Origin: JBJXHB01 sp046160725
GTDB taxonomy: Bacteria > Pseudomonadota > Gammaproteobacteria > Burkholderiales > Burkholderiaceae_C
Assembly (NCBI GenBank): GCA_046160725.1
Contig: JBJXHB010000205.1
Span: forward strand, 1-8,638
Direction: 5' to 3'
DNA length: 8,638 nucleotides
Numbering within the stretch: the stretch's first letter is position 1; each line of letters begins with the position of its first letter. The notes beneath the pieces were generated by a model. It was not told the origin of the DNA, made no database searches, and saw only the letters and a list, made by a program, of their open reading frames with translations. The position numbers and the translations under genes were made by a program. Shown one piece after another: positions 1-7,598 of this stretch.

Positions 1-440
<440 letters not shown>

Positions 441-454
441 TCGCATGAGGACCG

Positions 455-476
455 GCGCCCGCCATAGGCGAGGCGC
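455..476 (+). terminator. GC hairpin after the formaldehyde dehydrogenase gene
   Basis: Fourteen bases after the stop codon lies an inverted repeat. GCGCC-CGCC (455-463) pairs with GGCG-A-GGCGC (467-476), with a 3-base loop and one unpaired A at 471. The position fits a transcription terminator, but no T-run follows, so it is not a canonical intrinsic terminator. It may only be a 3'-end stabilising hairpin. The rest of the 441-606 gap holds no convincing gene and no promoter that I can support. Confidence 0.35.
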
Positions 477-594
477 TGCCCTCGGGGTGGGGAATCCGCT
501 GGATTGGCTGGTCAGGGGCACCCTGTTCGAGGCATCGGCGGCCTGACATTTGTCCACGGCGCTGGTTGGAACCGTGACAATCCCAGCTTCGATC

Positions 595-599
595 GGGAG
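595..599 (+). promoter_or_regulatory. Ribosome binding site deciding the start of the GGDEF-EAL gene
   Basis: GGGAG sits 7 bases before the ATG at 607. This favours that ATG over the in-frame TTG at 550, which would add 19 residues of no family resemblance. With the 607 start, the protein opens with 'ERLQALRRLRVLDTAP' within its first 30 residues, as is usual for this N-terminal GAF type. Confidence 0.6.
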
Positions 600-606
600 C
601 GCCGAC

Positions 607-3600
607 ATGTCCGAACCATCGACCCCAATGACCGAGTCCGAACGACTGCAGGCGCTGCGGCGGCTGCGGGTCCTGGACACCGCACCGCAGCGCGAGTTCG
701 ACGCGCTGGTGGCGGCTGCGGCCGCGGTCTGTGGCGTGCCGATCTCGCTGATCAGCCTGGTCGACGAGAACCGCCAGTGGTTCAAGGCCAACATCGGGTT
801 GCCTGGCGTGCAGGAGACGCCGCGCGACATGGCCTTCTGTGACCATGCGATCCGTGACGACGGCATCCTGGAGGTGCCGGACGCGACAGCGGACCCGCGG
901 TTTGCGACCAACCCGTTGGTCACCGGGCAACCGGACATCCGCTTCTATGCCGGCGCGCCGCTGGTGTTGACCGACGGCGCTCGCGTCGGCACCTTGTGCG
1001 TGATCGACCGCGAGCCGCGTCGTCTGGATGAGAAGCAGCGCGAGGTGCTGCGGTTGCTGTCGCAGGCCGCGTCACAGGCCCTGGAGAGCCGCTTGTTGGC
1101 GCGAGACCTCGCGGCCAGCGAGGCGCGTCAGCGCACCTGGAGCGAGGCGTCGCCGCTGGGCATCTATGTCACCGACGCCGGCGGGGCCTGCAGGTTCACC
1201 AATGCGCGCTGGCAGTCGATCTACGGCCTGCACGGGGACGAGGCCCTGGGAACCGGCTGGACCCGGACCCTGCATCCGGAAGACGCAGCGGGTGTCTACG
1301 CCGAGTGGCAGCGCACGGCCGCCCTGCGCGTGCCCTTTGACATGGAGTTCCGCATCCGCAGGGACGACGGCAGCGTGCGCCATGTGCGCTCGATGGCGCG
1401 GACCGTGGTCGACGAGACCGGTGCGATCACCGGCTTTGTCGGCTCGGTGGAGGACGTGACCGAGCGCCTGCGCGAGCAGCGTGAACTGGCCTACGAGCGC
1501 AGCCGGCTGGCGGCCATCATCGATGCGACCGGTGCGGGCACCTGGGAATGGAATGTGCGCAGCGGTGAGGTGCGGCTCAACGAGCGCAGTGCCGCGATGA
1601 TCGGCTACACCGTGCAGGAGCTGGGTGCACTGACCATCCAGTTGCGGGTGGCGCTGACACACCCGGACGATCACCCGCTGTCGATGGCCGCGGCCAAGGC
1701 CCATCTGTCCGGTGCCACCGAGCGCTACGAGAGCGAGGTGCGGATGCGCCACCGCGACGGGCATTGGGTCTGGATCCAGGCCCGCGGGCAGCTGGTCACA
1801 CGGACCGCCGACGGTCAGCCCGAGTGGATGTTCGGCACCCACTTCGACGTTACCGAGCGCAAGCTGGCCGAGGAGACGCTGCGACGCAGCGAGGCCCAGC
1901 TCAGCCGCACCGGCACGCTGGCCAACGTCGGCGGCTGGGAGCTGGACATTGCCAGCGGACAGCTCCGGTTGTCCGAGCAGGCCGGCCGCATCCACGGGCT
2001 GGAACCGGGGCAGACGCTGACGCTGGATGAGGCCATAGGCCACCATGCCCCGGAAGCCCAGGCGGACCTGCGCGCGGCTGTCGAGCGGGCGATGGTGGAT
2101 GGCACGCCGTGGGACCTGCTGCTGCCGTTCGGCGGGCAGGGCGGCCTGCGGCGCTGGGTGCGGTCGGTGGGGCAGGGCGAGGGTGGGCGTGAGGGCGGCC
2201 GACCGTTGCGTGTCGTTGCGGCGACTCAGGACGTGACCGAGCGCGTGGCCCAGCGCCAGGCCCTGGACGAAGCCCATGAGCGCATGACCCTGGCCATGGA
2301 CAGCGGCGGCTTCGGCATCTGGGACTGGGACCTGTCGAACCAGCGCCTGCGCTGGGACCCCTGGATGTACCGCTTGTACGGCGTGGCTCCGGACAGCACC
2401 GAGGACCCCGTCGACCTGTGGACGCGTCACCTGCATGCGCAGGACCGCGATGCCATGCAGCGGGCCTTGAGCGCCGCCATCGCCGTGGACAACGCGGTGG
2501 AGGTCGAGTTCCGCATCGTCCGGGATGACGGCGGCGTGCGGCATTTCCGCGCCTCGGCGCGCATCAGCCGCAACGCCGCCGGCCGCGCCATCAGGATGGT
2601 CGGCGCCATGTGGGATGTGACGCCGCTGCGCGAGCTGAGCATCGACCTCGCCCGCCAGCACGAGCTGCTGCGGGTGACCCTGCACTCGATCGGCGACGCG
2701 GTCATCACCACCGATGGGCGCGGCCATGTGACCTGGCTGAACCCGGTGGCCGAACGCATGACCGGCTGGGGGGCCCAAGAGGCCCTGGGCCGACCATTGG
2801 ACCAGGTGTTCCACATCGTCCATGAGGAGACGCGACAGCCGGCACCCAACCCGGTGGCCGTCTGCCTGTCCGATGGTCAGGTGGTGGGCCTGGCCAACCA
2901 CACCGTGCTGTTGTCGCGCAACGGTGAGGAGTTCGGCATCGAGGACTCAGCCGCGCCGATCCGCGAGTCGGGGGGACAGGTGCTGGGTGTCGTCCTGGTG
3001 TTCCATGACGTCACCGAGCAGCGACGCCTGTCCGGTGAGATGAGCTACCGCGCCTCGCACGATGCGTTGACCGGCCTGGTCAATCGCGCCGAGTTCGAGT
3101 CCCGGCTGAAGCGCTTGCATGAACGGTCCCGCGAAGACCACACCCAGCACGCGATGCTGTTCATCGACCTGGACCAGTTCAAGCTCGTCAACGACGCTTG
3201 CGGCCACGCGGTGGGCGACCAGCTGCTGCAACAGGTGGCGCGCCTGCTGCGCGAGACCGTGCGCGCCCGCGACACGCTGGCACGGCTGGGCGGCGACGAG
3301 TTCGCGGTCCTCCTGGAGCACTGCACCACCGACCAGGCACAGCGGGTGGCACAGCAGATCTGCGACCGGATGGAGCAGTTTCGATTCGTGCACGACGAGC
3401 GACGGTTTCGCATCGGCACCAGCATCGGCCTGGTGCCGATGGACCGGCGCTGGACCGCCATTGATGCGGTGATCCAGGCGGCAGACGCGGCCTGCTATGC
3501 GGCCAAGGAGGCGGGGCGCAACCGGGTGCACACCTGGTTCGACACCGACCAGGCGGTCGCGGCGCGGCATGGTGAGATGCAGTGGGCCACCCGGCTGGAG

Positions 3601-4350
3601 CAGGCGATCGACGAAGACCGCTTCGTGCTGTATGCGCAGTGCATCACGCCGCTGGGTGCCTGCGACGGCGGCTGCCATGCGGAGGTCCTGATCCGCCTGC
3701 TGGACGCAAACGGCGCGCTGATACCACCAGGCGCCTTCCTTCCGGCGGCCGAGCGTTTCCATCTGGCCACCCGCATCGACCGCTGGGTCCTGTCGCGGGC
3801 CATCGGCCATGTGCAGGACCTGGCCGACCTGACGGCCGTGTCGCTACTGAGCATCAACCTGTCGGGCCAGTCGGTGGGTGACCGCGCTTTCCATCGCCAC
3901 GCCATCGACCTGCTGGTCGCGGCCGGCCCGGCGGTGTGCCAGCGTCTGTGCCTGGAGATCACCGAGACGGCTGCGGTCACCAACCTGGCCGATGCCGCGG
4001 TGTTCATCGAGCAGGTGCGGGCCCTGGGCGTGCGTTTTGCGCTGGACGATTTCGGCGCCGGCGCGTCGTCGTTCGGCCACCTGAAATCGCTGAAGGTCGA
4101 CTTGTTGAAGATCGACGGCCAGTTCATCAAGGACCTGATCGACGACCCGCTCGACGACGCGGCCGTGCGCTGCTTCGTCGATGTGGCGCGCGTGGTCGGT
4201 GTCCAGACCGTGGCCGAGTTCGTCGACCGGCCGGAGATCCTGCAACGGGTGCGTGAGATCGGCATCGACTTCGCGCAGGGCTTCCTGCTGCATCGCCCGG
4301 AGCCGATCGAGACGGTGCTCGCGGCCGCGCTGGTCACAGCGACGCCCTGA
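607..4350 (+). CDS. GAF-PAS(x5)-GGDEF-EAL cyclic di-GMP synthase/phosphodiesterase
   Basis: This 1247-residue protein is predicted to be cytoplasmic: no signal peptide or membrane segment is evident. Approximate domains are GAF 10-165; PAS/PAC repeats at 171-290, 300-425, 430-550, 558-678 and 685-805; GGDEF 817-985; EAL 995-1240. Each PAS repeat ends in a 'DVT'-type PAC motif. The cyclase has an intact GGDEF (895-899), and an RxxD product-inhibition site (R886-D889) five residues upstream. The phosphodiesterase signature is EVL (E1026) rather than EAL. Its other expected catalytic positions are present: N1084 in NLS, E1117 in LEITE, the DDFG pair D1147/D1148, K1168, E1204 and Q1224. From the family, GGDEF makes c-di-GMP from two GTP and EAL cleaves it to pGpG, tuning biofilm versus motility. 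Both activities look possible; which dominates is unknown, as are the signals sensed by the GAF and PAS domains. The gene appears monocistronic, with hairpins on either side. Confidence 0.95.
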   Translation: MSEPSTPMTESERLQALRRLRVLDTAPQREFDALVAAAAAVCGVPISLISLVDENRQWFKANIGLPGVQETPRDMAFCDHAIRDDGILEVPDATADPRFATNPLVTGQPDIRFYAGAPLVLTDGARVGTLCVIDREPRRLDEKQREVLRLLSQAASQALESRLLARDLAASEARQRTWSEASPLGIYVTDAGGACRFTNARWQSIYGLHGDEALGTGWTRTLHPEDAAGVYAEWQRTAALRVPFDMEFRIRRDDGSVRHVRSMARTVVDETGAITGFVGSVEDVTERLREQRELAYERSRLAAIIDATGAGTWEWNVRSGEVRLNERSAAMIGYTVQELGALTIQLRVALTHPDDHPLSMAAAKAHLSGATERYESEVRMRHRDGHWVWIQARGQLVTRTADGQPEWMFGTHFDVTERKLAEETLRRSEAQLSRTGTLANVGGWELDIASGQLRLSEQAGRIHGLEPGQTLTLDEAIGHHAPEAQADLRAAVERAMVDGTPWDLLLPFGGQGGLRRWVRSVGQGEGGREGGRPLRVVAATQDVTERVAQRQALDEAHERMTLAMDSGGFGIWDWDLSNQRLRWDPWMYRLYGVAPDSTEDPVDLWTRHLHAQDRDAMQRALSAAIAVDNAVEVEFRIVRDDGGVRHFRASARISRNAAGRAIRMVGAMWDVTPLRELSIDLARQHELLRVTLHSIGDAVITTDGRGHVTWLNPVAERMTGWGAQEALGRPLDQVFHIVHEETRQPAPNPVAVCLSDGQVVGLANHTVLLSRNGEEFGIEDSAAPIRESGGQVLGVVLVFHDVTEQRRLSGEMSYRASHDALTGLVNRAEFESRLKRLHERSREDHTQHAMLFIDLDQFKLVNDACGHAVGDQLLQQVARLLRETVRARDTLARLGGDEFAVLLEHCTTDQAQRVAQQICDRMEQFRFVHDERRFRIGTSIGLVPMDRRWTAIDAVIQAADAACYAAKEAGRNRVHTWFDTDQAVAARHGEMQWATRLEQAIDEDRFVLYAQCITPLGACDGGCHAEVLIRLLDANGALIPPGAFLPAAERFHLATRIDRWVLSRAIGHVQDLADLTAVSLLSINLSGQSVGDRAFHRHAIDLLVAAGPAVCQRLCLEITETAAVTNLADAAVFIEQVRALGVRFALDDFGAGASSFGHLKSLKVDLLKIDGQFIKDLIDDPLDDAAVRCFVDVARVVGVQTVAEFVDRPEILQRVREIGIDFAQGFLLHRPEPIETVLAAALVTATP

Positions 4351-4362
4351 GGGCTCACCAGG

Positions 4363-4386
4363 GCCGGGCGCCGCAGCGCGCCCGGC
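4363..4386 (+). terminator. GC hairpin after the GGDEF-EAL gene
   Basis: GCCGGGCGC (4363-4371) and GCGCCCGGC (4378-4386) form a perfect 9-bp stem with a 6-base loop, starting 12 bases after the stop codon. The strength and placement suggest a terminator, but there is no T-run after it. Termination would have to be of a non-canonical or Rho-assisted kind. The remaining bases up to the receptor remnant show no gene. Confidence 0.5.
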
Positions 4387-4405
4387 GTCGTGGCCGCGCC
4401 ACACA

Positions 4406-5735
4406 ATGGGCGCCCTGTGCATGGGCGGACAGCGCGTGGAGATCACCGGCTCGTCGATCAAGCGCATCGACGGGCGGCATCTCGGCCATCTCGCTGCGCG
4501 GGCTGACATCGATCCGCACGCTGGTGCTGGTCAACGGCCGGCGCATCGCGCCCTACGGCATCGGCTTCACCGGCGACTCGGTGTCGGTGGACGTCAACAG
4601 CATCCCGCTGGCCGCGATCGACCGCGTCGAGGTGCTCAAGGACGGCGCCTCGGCCGTCTATGGCTCCGACGCCGTGGCCGGGGTCGTCAACTTCATCCTG
4701 CGCAGCGCCCGGCAGGGCGGCGAGCTGACCGCCACGGCCGGCGACACCACGGCGGGTGGCGCCTCAAGCCGCCGCGTGGCTGGCACCTGGGGCTTCGGCG
4801 ACCTGCAGATGGACCGCTTCAACATCATGCTGATGGGCTCGTTCCAGAAGGAGGGCGGCCTGAAGGGCGGGCAACGCGACTTCGCGAGGTCCGGCGTCAA
4901 CGTGCCCAACGGCAACGACACCTCGTCGGGCAACACCTTCCCGGCCAACATCGTGCTGCTGGACAACTCCGGATTCACCGGCAACCCGGCCGTGGGCGTG
5001 TGCCCGCCGCCGTACTCGTCGGTGAACCCGCTGAACAACCCGCTCACGCGCTGCCGCTTCGACCCCAGCCCGCTGGTGGCGCTGCTGCCGCCGACCGAGC
5101 GCGCCAGCCTGTTTGCGGCCGCGCGCCTCGCGCTGGGCGGCGACTGGGAGGCCTTTGCCGAGGCCTCGTACAACCGCAACACCATCCGCACGGTGATCCA
5201 GCCGGTGCCGATCTCCGACCAGTTGGCGTTGCCGGGCAACCACCCGTTGTTCAACGTCGCGCCCTACAACGGCTTCTCGACCATCCAGATCAGCCCGACC
5301 GCGCGGTTCTATCCGACCGACCATGTGCGCAGCATCGTCGGCGGCAACGGCCCGCTGCCGGACATCCTGGTGCGCTACCGCGCCAACCTGAGCGGCGACC
5401 GCGACATCACCGACACCTCCACCGCACCGCGCCTGGTGCTGGGCGCGCGCGGCAGCGCCGCCGGCTGGGACCTGGACACCGCGCTGCTGCACAGCCAGAG
5501 CAAGGTGGTGGAGACGCTCAACGACGGCTATCCGGCGCTCAGCCGCATCCTGCCGCTGCTCAACAGCGGCATCCGTAACCTGCGCCTGACGCTGGGCATC
5601 CGCAACCTGTTCGACCGCGACCCGCCCTACACCAACTCCGGCGGACAGGTGTCGTTCCAGGCCGGCTACGACCCGCAGTACGCCGACCCGCGCGGGCGGT
5701 TCGTGTATGCGGGGGTGAGGTACACCTTCAAGTAG
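4406..5735 (+). pseudogene. TonB-dependent outer-membrane receptor, broken remnant
   Basis: Three pieces of one receptor are visible. Piece 1, in the frame of the ATGs at 4406 and 4421, reads 'QRVEITGSSIKRIDG', the segment that normally follows the signal peptide. Piece 2 begins near 4474 in a different frame with 'GISAISLRGL' and 'LVLVNGRRIAPYG'. It continues through the plug ('AIDRVEVLKDGASAVYGSDA', 'GVVNFIL') into the first barrel strands and an extracellular loop with two cysteines. Piece 3, in the same frame from about 5571, is the C-terminal barrel end: 'IRNLFDRDPPY', 'GYDPQYADPRGR' and a final 'YTFK' ending in an aromatic-basic pair. Receptors of this kind are normally around 900-1000 residues. 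Missing here are a signal peptide, roughly 70-90 plug residues at the first join, and most of the barrel at the second. The longest open frame could start at GTG 4524 (403 codons), but that product would have no export signal and no complete barrel. Intact family members import siderophores, vitamins or sugars using TonB energy; the ligand here cannot be told. Confidence 0.8.
5568..5609 (+). repeat. Near-identical 15-base direct repeat at the receptor deletion join
   Basis: GGCATCCGTAACCTG (5568-5582) recurs as GGCATCCGCAACCTG (5595-5609), 14 of 15 bases matching, 27 bases apart and in phase. It encodes 'GIRNL' twice. In intact receptors the 'IRNL..LG.RNLFDR' pattern occurs naturally, so the repeat may simply reflect protein structure. 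It does lie exactly where the barrel sequence is missing. Confidence 0.5.
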
Positions 5736-5737
5736 GC

Positions 5738-5761
5738 GCGGCCGGCCTCAGCCCCGGCCGC
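5738..5761. terminator. Inverted repeat between convergent receptor remnant and livM
   Basis: GCGGCCGG (5738-5745) and CCGGCCGC (5754-5761) form a perfect 8-bp stem with an 8-base loop. It spans the 12-base gap between the two converging stop codons and includes the livM stop. It could act as a bidirectional terminator, but no T-run is present on either side, so this is a positional inference only. Confidence 0.35.
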
Positions 5762-6719
5762 CCCAGCGCTGCAGCACCGCGCCCAGGATGCCCTTGGGCA
5801 TGTAGATGATGAACAGCACCAGCAGCAGGCCGTAGATGGTGATGTCCACGCCCAGCACCTGGTTGCCGATCATCACCCGCAGGCCCTCGCTCAGCAGCAG
5901 CAGGAACACCGCGCCGACGGTCGGGCCGACCATCACGAACATGCCGCCGGCAATGACGCCGAACACCATCTGCAGCGAGATGCCGATGCCCGACACCGTC
6001 TCCGGGTTGATGTAGAGCTGGTACTGCGCCACCAGCACGCCGCCGATGCAGGTCATGGCCGCCGACAGCAGCGTCACCTGCAGCTTGGCGCGGGTGACGT
6101 CGATGCCGATGGAAGCCGCCGCGTCCTCCTCCTCGCTGATGGCCTCCAGCGCCAGGCGGTTCATGCTGCGGTCGACCATGCGCCAGACCCACAGCGACCC
6201 CAGCCAGAACACCAGCACGGCATAGAACCACACCGTCTTGTCGCTGAACTGCAGGGCCATGATCGAGCTGGTGGCGCCGTCGGTCAGGGCGGGCTTGGGC
6301 GTCAGGCCGAGCGATCCGCCGGTGTGGTCGCGCAGGCCGACGATGACCAGCCGCGTCACCTCCGACAGCGCCAGCGTCACCAGCGCGAAGTAGTGGCCGA
6401 CGATCTTGAAGCGGAAGCACGGCAGCGCGATCACGAAGGCCACGACCAGGGTGATGACCACCGCCACGACCGCGCCGATCCAGGGCGAGACGCCGGCGTG
6501 GTTCCACAGCAGGACCACGGTGTAGGCGCCGATGCCCAGGAAGGCGCCATGGCCGAAGCTGACCAGGCCGAGCCGGCCCATGATCGACCAGCTGGTGTAG
6601 ATGTAGGACCACAGCAGCGCCATCACCATCAGGTGCAGCGCGTACTTGCCGGGGTCGAACAGCGGCACCGCGGCCAACGCGGCCAACAACACCAGGCCCA
6701 CTGTCCAGCGCCGGTTCAT
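5748..6719 (-). CDS. livM: Branched-chain amino acid-type ABC transporter permease LivM
   Basis: This is a 323-residue inner-membrane permease of the HAAT (branched-chain amino acid/amide) ABC family. Hydrophobic helices run through most of it. The family patterns are clear: 'GLVSFGHGAFLGIGAYT' near residues 51-67, 'HYFALVTLALSEVTRL', 'TGGSLGLT', and the cytoplasmic coupling segment 'SEEEDAAASIGID' that contacts the ATPase. These are followed by 'INPETVS', 'GVIAGGMFVMVGPTVGA' and a C-terminal 'YMPKGILG'. The ATG at 6719 is chosen because it overlaps the livH stop by four bases (ATGA). The frame stays open further upstream only as antisense-like, out-of-frame reading through livH. It presumably pairs with LivH to form the channel, driven by LivG and LivF. 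The substrate cannot be told from the sequence: branched-chain amino acids, amides, urea and aromatic acids are all carried by this family. It is the last gene of the operon in this window. Confidence 0.92.
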   Translation of the reverse strand: MNRRWTVGLVLLAALAAVPLFDPGKYALHLMVMALLWSYIYTSWSIMGRLGLVSFGHGAFLGIGAYTVVLLWNHAGVSPWIGAVVAVVITLVVAFVIALPCFRFKIVGHYFALVTLALSEVTRLVIVGLRDHTGGSLGLTPKPALTDGATSSIMALQFSDKTVWFYAVLVFWLGSLWVWRMVDRSMNRLALEAISEEEDAAASIGIDVTRAKLQVTLLSAAMTCIGGVLVAQYQLYINPETVSGIGISLQMVFGVIAGGMFVMVGPTVGAVFLLLLSEGLRVMIGNQVLGVDITIYGLLLVLFIIYMPKGILGAVLQRWGGRG

Positions 6720-7594
6720 GCGCTGCGCCGCTTGGACAGCAGGCCCTCGGGTTTCCAGAACATGGTGGCGATGAAGAACACGAAGGCCAGCACGTAGCCC
6801 CATTCCAGCTGCAGGAAGAAGCCGCCCACCGAGATGAACTGCGCGAACACGAAGGCGGCAACGAAGCCGCCGATCAGGTTGCCCAGGCCGCCCAGCACGC
6901 AGATCAGGAAGGTCAGCGGGCCGAACGACAGGCCGATGGCCGGGTGCACGTCGTACTGCAGCACCAGCAGGCAGGCCGCCAGCCCCGCCAGCCCGCCGCC
7001 CATGGCCGAGGTCAGCAGATAGACGCGCCCGGCGTCCACGCCCATCAGCGGCATGATGGCCCGGTCCTGGCTGATGGCGCGGATGGCCGTGCCCATGTAG
7101 GTGCGGGTCAGGAACAGGTAGGTGGCGGCGATCGCGATCATGGCCACCACGAAGGCCACCATGCGCGAGCCGGAGAAGCTCATCTCGCCGGCCGTCACGC
7201 CCGGCAGCCGCACGCCCAGGTTGCGGAACTCCACGCCGAAGGCCACCGTCGCCACCGCCTGCAGCAGAAACAACACGCCGCCGGTCACCAGCAGCTGGTT
7301 GATGGGCTCGGCGGCCAGCACCGGCCGGATCACGAACTGGTGCAGCGCCGCGCCCAGCGCGCCGACGAAGACGATGCCCCCGGCAAAGGCCAGCGGCAGC
7401 GGCGCGCCCTGCTGCACATGCAGCCACCAGATGGCATACATGCCGATCATGATCAGCTCGGCATAGCAGATCCAGACCACGTCGATGACGCCGAAGATCA
7501 GGTTCAGGCCCAGCGACAGCAACGCGAACAGCCCGCCCAGCAGCAGGCCGTTGAGTACCGCCTCGAGCAGGAAGATGTCGAAGATGTCGCCCAT
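6716..7594 (-). CDS. livH: Branched-chain amino acid-type ABC transporter permease LivH
   Basis: This is a 292-residue, strongly hydrophobic inner-membrane permease, the usual length for LivH. It opens with 'EAVLNGLLLGGLFALLSLGLNLIFGVI', the family's first helices. Later it carries 'AIRAISQDRAIMPLMGVD', the cytoplasmic loop that engages the ATPase, and 'LTFLICVLGGLGNLIGGFVAA'. The C-terminal 'MFWKPEGLLSKRR' is typical. The ATG at 7594 lies 4 bases after the livF stop with a G-rich stretch about 9 bases upstream. An upstream in-frame ATG at 7666 lies inside livF and adds 24 non-family residues, so I reject it. Just after the first helices, where most LivH proteins have an 'N-[FY]-A-H-G' segment, this one reads 'VVWICYAEL'. 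This may mark a subfamily with a different substrate. The stop overlaps the livM start. Confidence 0.92.
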   Translation of the reverse strand: MGDIFDIFLLEAVLNGLLLGGLFALLSLGLNLIFGVIDVVWICYAELIMIGMYAIWWLHVQQGAPLPLAFAGGIVFVGALGAALHQFVIRPVLAAEPINQLLVTGGVLFLLQAVATVAFGVEFRNLGVRLPGVTAGEMSFSGSRMVAFVVAMIAIAATYLFLTRTYMGTAIRAISQDRAIMPLMGVDAGRVYLLTSAMGGGLAGLAACLLVLQYDVHPAIGLSFGPLTFLICVLGGLGNLIGGFVAAFVFAQFISVGGFFLQLEWGYVLAFVFFIATMFWKPEGLLSKRRSA

Positions 7595-7598
7595 GCGC

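Noticed and set aside
545..581. Possible promoter (TTGTCC ... GACAAT) before the GGDEF-EAL gene
   Set aside because: The spacing is 20 bases and both boxes match poorly, so it is not supportable as a sigma-70 promoter. The short GACA-TT-TGTC symmetry at 545-554 is too small to call an operator.
550..606. Upstream TTG start giving a 1266-residue GGDEF-EAL protein
   Set aside because: The extra 19 residues match no family pattern, while ATG 607 has GGGAG at good spacing.
1072..2901. 609-codon open frame on the minus strand inside the GGDEF-EAL gene
   Set aside because: It is antisense to clear PAS domains, its protein is rich in His/Gln/Arg/Gly with no family pattern, and it is expected by chance in high-GC coding DNA.
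4181..5578. 465-codon plus-strand frame running from the EAL domain into the receptor region
   Set aside because: Only the short stretch around 4421-4474 reads as receptor sequence; the rest is a shadow frame of Arg/Pro/Gly-rich translation.
6720..7427. N-terminal extension of livM to 559 residues
   Set aside because: It reads through livH in a different frame with Ala/Gly/Arg-rich translation; the ATG at 6719 overlaps the livH stop and starts a normal-length LivM.
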